Origin: Nereocystis luetkeana
Lineage: Eukaryota > Sar > Phaeophyceae > Laminariales > Laminariaceae
DNA length: 64,000 nt
Assembly: GCA_031213475.1 (NCBI GenBank)
Contig: JARUPZ010000024.1
Coordinates: 6,823,324-6,887,323 of the forward strand
Direction: 5' to 3'
The notes under the pieces were generated by a model that was not told where the DNA came from, ran no database searches, and saw only the letters and a program-made list of their open reading frames with translations. Of the stretch, positions 26,001-35,000 are shown piece by piece; positions within the stretch are counted from its first letter, which is position 1, and every line of letters begins with the position of its first letter. Both the position numbers and the translations under genes were made by a program.

Positions 26001-29000
26001 AAAAAAAAAGCCGACCACACGAAAAAAACTGATGGTGAGAAACAAAAAAAGAGAAGTCCACAACTCGATAAAATTAGGGTCTACTACGGATAAAGCACGT
26101 GAAACGATGAAAAAGGGTCTTGCGAAGATATTGGGTGCTTGTCCAACGAGCACCAGCAGTCAGAAATATTATTGGCCAAACGTTCGAGGCGTCTTTTTTC
26201 CGCGAGCTTGTAAGTGACTGCTCTTGGTCGAAGCACGTGGTTTTGGGCAGCTCGTCCAACCCTGTGGGGACGAAACTGCAAATCTCGTTCGGGGACAGAC
26301 CACTCAAATTATAAGCGGTTTGCCCTCTAAAAGGGCTGACGGCACGTATTTCCACACAACACGTCGATCATGAGGTACGTATAGCATCCCATTTCACGAT
26401 CTAGAAGCAGAAGCTTGTGCTTGCAATCTCTTCACCGCACGGTACGGATTGCCCCGACTAGTACTATCCCTTTACTTGAAATAAAAAATGATTGTTTCAG
26501 GGCCGTTAAGAGCGCACAGGTGTTCAAATCAGGCCGCGCGAACACACCATCCTTCGAAGGCGTGGTTCTTGTGGGTGAGAGTTCAACCTCATTCTTCTGT
26601 GGGCACGGCTCAGACCATAAGGCACCACAACTGCCTCGGCGTTGAGCTCATCTATAGAACACTGCCCTTGCCCACCCCGTGTTCCCTGCTGAGGGTCTGT
26701 ACGATAACACGGCTCTTCCACAAGAAGGACAGTTTGTTGACCCCCCCGCTCCTTACCTCGGCCGGCGGCTTTCCGTTTGGTCAAGCTGTGGCCTGCCATC
26801 TTGGTAGTACTATTCGAGGTCGGGCCCAAATTCCTGCGAGGATTCAAAACGTCAGCCGGGGGAAGGGGAGGGGGGGGGGGGAGGGGGCGGGGGGTGGTAC
26901 AGGAGGGGTGGCTGTCACAATCGGGAACGGCGGGAGGCGTGGAGAGATAATCGTACATGCCACGGTAAACGTCGGTGCATCTACGACGTTGTAAGGACTC
27001 TCATCACACGACGAGTTTTACTTTACACCCAACCCCCAGACTACGAGCTTAAAGTAACAAAAACCAACGGCGCAATCCGACTGACAAATAATACCACCAC
27101 GCCCTTAAGGTACACAATATACTACATCGCAGATAAGAAACGGCTCGCATGTCCTAACAAAAACACACGATCTAGGACGCGCCTGGCTGCTAAAGCCCTC
27201 GACGCCTCGTGTTCTCCCTCCCCCCTCCTCGAGGGTTGCACACCCCTCATACGCTAACGACCGACTGCTGACTGCCATATAGCTAAGTGGTCATCGACAC
27301 ACCCCACGGGCAGCAGCGGTCGCATGGTTTTGGTGCAGTATTTTCTGACCGGGTTGAGCTCCTCGTCAAGTGACCAAATACCGCATACATAGTAGGTTGA
27401 GTATGTTTGTGGTCATAACGGATATCAAGCTTAGGACCACGACTAGTCCGCTCATAGAAATATCGGAAATATTGGTCGGGATGCGTGAAACAAACGTTCT
27501 TCGAAGTCATGTTAGCTTCGGGTGGAGTACTAACCTCCTTGTGTTGGTTATTCTAGGAGCTCAGAAAGTAAGGCACCAGCCCCATAAGGCATTGGTCTAT
27601 CCATGAATTATACAATAGTTGAAAGGTCAATACTGAATGCATCTGGACCCCACGTGCGGTTGAAAAATCGGGTGTTCGGAAATGGAAACTATCTAACGTC
27701 CAGAAATTACAGCTGTACGGATTGGTTTTAACAATAGAAAAAAGAACGAACTGCTGTATATGCGCACAGCACGCCTCGTGCACATGTGCGCAGAGGCGGA
27801 GAGTGGGTGGCGTGGTCCGCACGAACATTCGGAGACCCTGCAGCCTGTATGTCATACACATGACAGGCTACAGATTATCACCACGAGAGAGCGGGGGGGA
27901 CGGTAAAACTATTGGTGATCAAATAATGTAATACCCATGAATGACCTCATACTCCGGCACACGATCGAGGCTCTGTTACTGCCGCCGCCACCACCGCCAC
28001 CGCCGCTCGCTCGCTCGCTAGCCCACTCGTCAGCGGCTGTGATTTAGATTGTTAGCCAAATCTAACAAGGGGTAGCATTTGTTTTTGGCCAACATTTCAC
28101 AGGGACTGACTCACAGGGACTGACGGAGGCGTTCCTTTAGGGCACTGAGAAACTACTAAATACGGCATTAAGGCATGCCTTGCCATACTTTACAACACCA
28201 ATTTGGAACATTGCCTGCCTACGACTGGCCGAGGTACGAATTTCGAACCTTAACTGCGTAGGACAGCGGGAAGTGGACCCTTTTCGGACAGCAGTCCCGC
28301 TTTGGGGACCGTCCGCTCAAATTTCAAGCGGTTTGTGTCCCTCAAAACGGGACTGCAGTCCTAAAAGGGTTAACCTTCCGTTCGTCTTTTTATCAAAACA
28401 CGGGTTTTTTTGGGGTGACGTATACTCATGGTTGAGGCGTTCTACGATAGAGCTTCGCCCTAGTTTTTCGAAGGCTAACCACTTGAAAAATTCCATGCCT
28501 CACGCGGCAATGACTTCAGCAAAAAATCAAATTGAATCCCGATGAATACCGCCCCAGCCCCAGCATGCAAGAACATCATTGTTCGAAACAAGACTGGCAT
28601 TCCGACCTATTTTGGGCTGAGGAGCCCCTTCTCTCAGAAATGTTTCAGCGGAAATGTGCTACACCTCTATCGCAGAACCGTTCGACACAGAATTCCTATA
28701 AAAACGTAGAGGGATTCCGCCACCGCAACACACATCAACACGGAAAGACACACAGCCGACACGTTGCCGCCGCAGCTGCTGCTACCGCCACCGCCACCGC
28801 CACCGCCACCGCCACCGCCACGGCCACCGCCGCCGCCTCCGCCTCCGCTCACACTGTACGCGACACTCTCTCGGGCTCACCTTGCGTCCGCTATGACACG
28901 AATCAGCTGTCGCAGTTGGCGTATCTCATCTTTGGCTTGTTCTAGCGTCTGCAGGGGTGGCAGATAAAAGGCGAAGAGACACGAGCAACGCCAAGGTGCA

Positions 29001-32000
29001 GACAGGATGGGGCATGCGTGGAGTGTGTGTGCGTTTGAGGGGGGGGGGTGTACTCGTTTGTCATGCAAGGCCGTGGTTGTATGTATGACCATAGACCGAC
29101 CACCCGTGGAGCACATGTTGGGTTGCCCCCGACCGGGCAGATATTGAAATCTTACTCTAAGCGGGAGGCGGAGTAGGGAACGGTGGGCTTTGAACCTCGG
29201 GGGTAGCAGCCCTCGGTCCGCGTTCCACCCCACGACGCAGCGTCGCGCCGATACCGCTCCTTAGCTCATTTTCTGTGTGTAGGGCGAGGGTCTCAGAGGC
29301 ACAGTAGGGGTCCGTCTGTAGTGCCGCCGCCGACTACCCTGTATAGTGCCGGCGTGAAATCGCTTGGGACTGGCTCTACGGTGGATAGAGGTAGCACATG
29401 TCCGCTATTTTGTTTCTGAATGACGGGGGGTCCTCGACCCGAAATCGTCGATATGTCAATCTTGATTTCGAAAAAAAAAAACGTTTGGTATGCTTGGGCC
29501 ATGGGATTATTCGCCGCGATGCAATTTGATCTTTGCTGAAGTCAGTTTCCTTAGGTGAGGTATGGAGCTCATTGAGTCAGGAGCCTCGGAAGTTTTACGG
29601 TGAACTTCTATCGTAGAACGCCTCTTGGCACACAGGGTATAGACCAGTGGGGCAGTGTGCGGAGTAGTGCCGGATGCTGCTACATATAGTGCCGGTATTG
29701 TTGGGTGGCGCATCTACACCGGAATTTTATGAAGAGACCACCAACGTACAACAGTTAGGCAAATCTGTGCGGTGCACCTGGCATTTTTATTTCAGCAGCC
29801 TATAGCGTGTTGCATCGATCGGACGTTCTACAGCCACCACCAGGACCCCCGAGCATAGCAAGCAGACACTACCAGACGACCTACGGTATATGTTTAGGAC
29901 AACCAGCTTCAAAGAACCTTTGCTTTGATAAGAGAGGGAAGCTGCACAGGTGGCCGGACCCCCTGCCCTCCCCCACACCTTGCGTCACGTGGGCTTTGAA
30001 ACATCATTGTGGAGGGAGCCATTGAACAATATAGCGTCCCAACCGTTACACATGGATACCTAATTGACATGCTGTCGACACCTTGTGGAGTTTTGACAAA
30101 TTGTTCAAGGCCTCCATTCGGATTGTTTTACGCCCACATTGGGGGGGGGGGGGAGTCTCGGCCACCAATGTAAAGGGGGGATGGTGCATTCTACGATACG
30201 GGTGTACCCCTGGTGTACCTATGTTTTTCTGAGGCTTTTCTCTTTGAGGAATCGTTTGTTTTGACTCGCCCACAAATTGACCCTGAGAAACCAGGAAGAA
30301 GGTGCTCGTACTGTACAGCCCGATGGATAAATAAATGTCAATGGCCAATTTAACCCTTTTAGGGCCGCAGTCCCGTTTTGGGGACAAACTACGTAAAGTT
30401 TGAGTGTGTTGTCCCCCAAACGGAACTGAAGTCCTGAAGGGGCTCATAGTTACCGTGAAAAACAATGAGTAAGGGGTGTTCCAGCTATGAGGCGAGTCTC
30501 TCGTCAGCAGTGAGTATCGGATTAAAACGTGCTCCAAAAGCTACAACAGAAGTAACCCCTGTCATAGCACGCATCGGGTGCTGAGAAAAGGTAATGGCAG
30601 CATCCATTCTCGAACATCCTTGGCACAGCAGCCAAGCGAAGCAGGGGGTGGGGGGGGGTGGGGTTATTATCATACATGGCCGTAGTCGTATGAACATAGG
30701 CCCTCGCACCCCTAAAATGCCGGGGCGGAGCACGTCGGGTTTTCACCGACCAGACAGACATTGCTTGCACCAAGCACGGAGCGCCGTTATGTGTTGACGA
30801 GTCGTATGAAGGGTGAGCTGCATCCTACAAAGAACCGCTTTTGAGGTTGATTTTCTTGCATATGGATGAGACAGCGTCATTAATTGATATATTTTCTGGT
30901 GTGGCCACTTCCTGAGAAGGCAGTGGGTTTACTATGCGACTGCCTCTTGGGTGTCTTGCCGTATACACACTGCATTATGCGATCATCCCCCATGTGCGGA
31001 ATCAAGGTTCTCCCCGCACATAAATGATCTAACTCGACCGCCGGTCGTAGTGACCGCAGAACAAAACACAAAAAAAACTGTACCCTGGCTGTCTAGCTCA
31101 TGCAGTGAGAGGCATGCTTTGCAGCGTCGTTAGCAATAGACACCAACCCAACTTATCTACCAAGCATATAGTATATGGGGATGGGGGGTGCTAAGCAGGG
31201 GGGGAGGGCAAGTTAGTAGACCCTTCATTATGTTTCTGACTGACGGTCGAATCTCTGTCCTCAATTCGCAGTCCAACCAACACCCTGTTTGCAATCCCAT
31301 GGAAAAGTTTTAGCAACTCTATTTGCTCGTTGCTTTCTTTGCGCGCTGCGTGAACAATCTTCCTCGGAGGTGAAGTCGATCCTTGGCAAGAACCGTAGAA
31401 GGATTTCGTGCCCCCCCCCCCCCCCCCCTCCCGCCTCCTGCCGTAGGCTAGGCCCACAGGAGCTGAGCACTGCCTTAAAGGGGTGATCCCTTTTTGTTTC
31501 GGGTGGTGATTTATAGGGGTGGCCCCACAGGAGCCGAGCAACGTTTTATAGGGGTGATCCCTTATTGTTTCGGGTGGTGATTTGTAGGGGTGGCCCCATC
31601 GGAGCTGAGCAATGCCTTACGGGGGTGGCGCCTTATTGTTTCGGGTGTACCCTTGTAGGGGTGGTCCCTCAGGCGCCGAGCAATGGCTTGTAGAGGGCTC
31701 GCACGAGAAGCTCAGGATTTCACTCGAAACAATACTTCAAGTTTTTTTTTTGTTTGCGCTACACGCAGCCCAACAGCAAAGAAAGGGGCGTGCAAGAAAG
31801 AGGCGTTCTACGATAGATAGAGGTTCGCCCTCCTTTTTCTGAAGCTCCTCACTTGAGGAGCTCCATACCTCACCCGACCGCTGACTTCGACAGAAACCAA
31901 ATTGCATGCATCGCGGCGAATAATCCCATGGCCCCAGTCTATAAAACGTTTTTTTTTCGAAATCACGATTGACATTCCGACGAGTTGGGGTCGAGGAACC

Positions 32001-35000
32001 CCGTCTTTTTTTTTTTCAGAAAAAAAAAGCGGAAATCTGATACCTCTATCGTAGAACGGGTCGCAGGTAGTACTACGGTTGTATTAATAGTAGAGGCATC
32101 ATGTGCCCTAACCGGTACGGTAGTCGCTCCCCTGAGGAGATCTCAACCGGCCAGAATACGTTGCAACCAAAACAACTTCGCAAAACCCCTGGGGTGCCCG
32201 TCGGGTGCGTCAGCAGCCGGAGCATGCTGCGGCAGGGGGCGGCACATTCTGAGCCCCCAAACCTTTCGCGCCTCGGCCAGACAAGATCATTGACTTTCCA
32301 AAGCTTCATGATCTACAGCAGTGCAGCTGGTCTGTCATGGGGCGGATAGATTCCTGATCTGCATGATCTACACAGAGTAGTAGACTCTCATGTTGGTGGG
32401 TTGGAGCCGTGTATAATCTGTATAGCCTAGGGGTCTATTTCCTGGGTTGGATGTGCACCGTCGTTTGGACTGCAGGCCCTGCTCAGGACCTCATTGAAGC
32501 AGAGGTTATCTTAGACTGGCGCGTTTTAGGAAATAGGGTTTGCACTTGTTTGTCAAAATATGCCACTGGGACTGACCGGTCACTATTAATAGTGTTTGGA
32601 CCCGCTGAGGGCAAACTGCAGTAGTCCCAATTTCGGGTACAAGCCAGTTGGTGCTCCCCAAAACGAGGCGGCAGTCTGAAAAGGGTTAGCAACTTTCTTT
32701 GTGGTATAGATCGTTTATCGGGCTGCACTCAACAAGATTCTTAGTTCCTCCCAAATCAGTTTTTGGGTGCCATTGGGGAAATCGAGGCTCTTAAAGTCAG
32801 GAGCCCAGAAAACCACCAACAGTAGGTGCTACTTCTACTGTAGACCGGGTCATATAATGTAGATATTGTAGATTATATACCAACAGTGCATATTGTACAG
32901 TACTGGAGTATTTGATTGTCACCTGTTCGCGGCGTGTGGAAAGTTTCGCTTGAAGTCTGCGCTGCGAAGCGTTCACCTGGCGCACGAAAACCTTTCAACC
33001 TGCAGGGACTACAAAGCGGCCCCTGCTTGTACCGCTATATTAAATGGTGTCTGACGCTGGAGCAGGAACTCGCATCGTGTGCCTCAGAGGTTGCCATAGG
33101 TGCCAACCAACGGTGCTCACTCATAGATAATTCCCCTGAATAACAACAAAACCTCGACGCAAGGGCAACAAACTAGAGTGTTATGAATTGTTACCGGGTA
33201 TGAATATAATATTTTCCAGATTTCGAAGTATATACCGGGGTATATATGCCCTGAGTGGTGCTCCTCTGGTGTGTATGAGAGCTCACAGCAGAAGTTCCTT
33301 TTCTATTAATAGAAGCAGCACGAAACGAGATACTACCAAAAGGCGATGTCAATCAAGTATGAATCAACGCACAATCACCCCTTGCTCTAGTTGTCGGCCA
33401 CTATTCCACGGGGACGTTCGAGATCGCACCTTGATGTCTTCGACGTTGACGGGCTTGCCCTCAACCATGTCGTGCACTTGTTCCATCCTCAGCTGTGTTT
33501 CGATGTTGTTATCGTTGCCCCCCCCCCGCCCCCAACAAAAGCACGACGAGTTAATGGAAGCGACAAACATGTTAAGCATGAGCAACTATCGCCCTTTAGA
33601 AACCAAACTAGACATGTGAACCATCGGTTGACAGTCGGCAGAGTCATTCATAAGCAATCACCACATTATTGTTATATTTTCGTCTACAGTAGTCCGAATG
33701 AGTATTCAGGCGTGACAGTCACTGCCAATAGCTGTAGTATCTTCCATGCCTGAAGTCCTTAGATTCTGGACTTCCTTCTCAACATCTTGAAGGCATACCA
33801 GGTATACGGTTGGAACAAGCACCACACACATCGTCAGATGGGTACATTGAGCATAAACGTTAAGAAGCGTAGAGCCGTGCCATGGCGGTTCAGACGTGGT
33901 TGTATCGCCCTGTAGCCCGAACTGCTGCTGCTGCTGCTGCTGAAGTGGGGGGCGCTACCGCCGTTTTCACCGCCGCATTTCACACCGTCACTGCCTGCGG
34001 CGTTTACGCCACTCGGACAACTGGCTGTCTACCTCCCTCGCCATACCCATGTCGGTGCAGCGTAGTTATCACACCCGGCAGACGTGCCCCACTACGGTGG
34101 TCCCCAGACAATATCCGGTCAGGGAATGGACGCATGCCATGCTAGCATTAATAGTAGAGGCATGCCATTGTTTTTATGGGGCTCCTCACTTCACCTTAAG
34201 GAGCTCCATCACCTCACCCGAAAACTGACTCCAGCGAAAATCAAATTGCGTCCCGATGTATAATCTCCGTGGCCTACAGCAGTACGTATACAAAAAAGTC
34301 ATTTTTTCGGAACAAGATTGGCATTTCCGACCATTTTTGGTTGAGGAACCCCGTCAGTCACAAAACAGTTTAGCGGGAAAATGTTTTATCTCGATCGAGC
34401 ACGCGTCAATGGCACTAATAACCGGGAAGGAGCAAGGCGCCTTGACACGATAAGGGCGGCCATATTGATTAGGCACCCGACGCGTTCTACGATGGAGGTG
34501 GCACATTTCCGCAAGGGTTAATTCTGAATGACGGGGTTCCTTAACCCAAAATGGTTGGAATGGCAATCTTGTTCCGAAAAAATTAACGTATTTTGTAAAC
34601 TTGGCACATGTGATTCTTCATCGGGGTGCAATTTGATTTTTGCTGAAATCAGTTTTTGGGTGAGGTGTATGGAGCTCCTTCTTAGGTGAGAAGCCTCAGA
34701 AAGTTTAGGGTGAACCTCTATCATACATACAACGCCTCACACCGCCCTTGGTGGGGGACACCTACATACTGCGAAACAACAAGACCGCACGAAAGCTTTG
34801 AGAACACAAAATAGTCGAGGTAGGGTCATACTCACTCGGCCGCGTAGCGCTAAGTCGCTGGAAAATACGGATGTAAACGCGACCCCCCCCCCCCCCCCAC
34901 TATTTCCCTATCGGAGTCACCCCACGGTAGGGATTCCACTTTTCGGGCCAAAGGTTTCTGAGCGATTGAGTTCTTTAAGCGAGGAACCTGTAGTAGTGAG

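Larger units (their letters stand above)
28949..33429 (-). other. Kinase intron 2 and its contents
   Basis: 4.5 kb. Contains a family A fragment (29040-29110), family D (29374-29622), family G (29995-30150), family C (30350-30442), a long family A copy (30635-31165), a ~75-bp tandem repeat (31445-31690), family D (31801-32058) and a degenerate family C (32560-32690). Nothing recognised at 32.7-33.4 kb. Confidence 0.65.
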
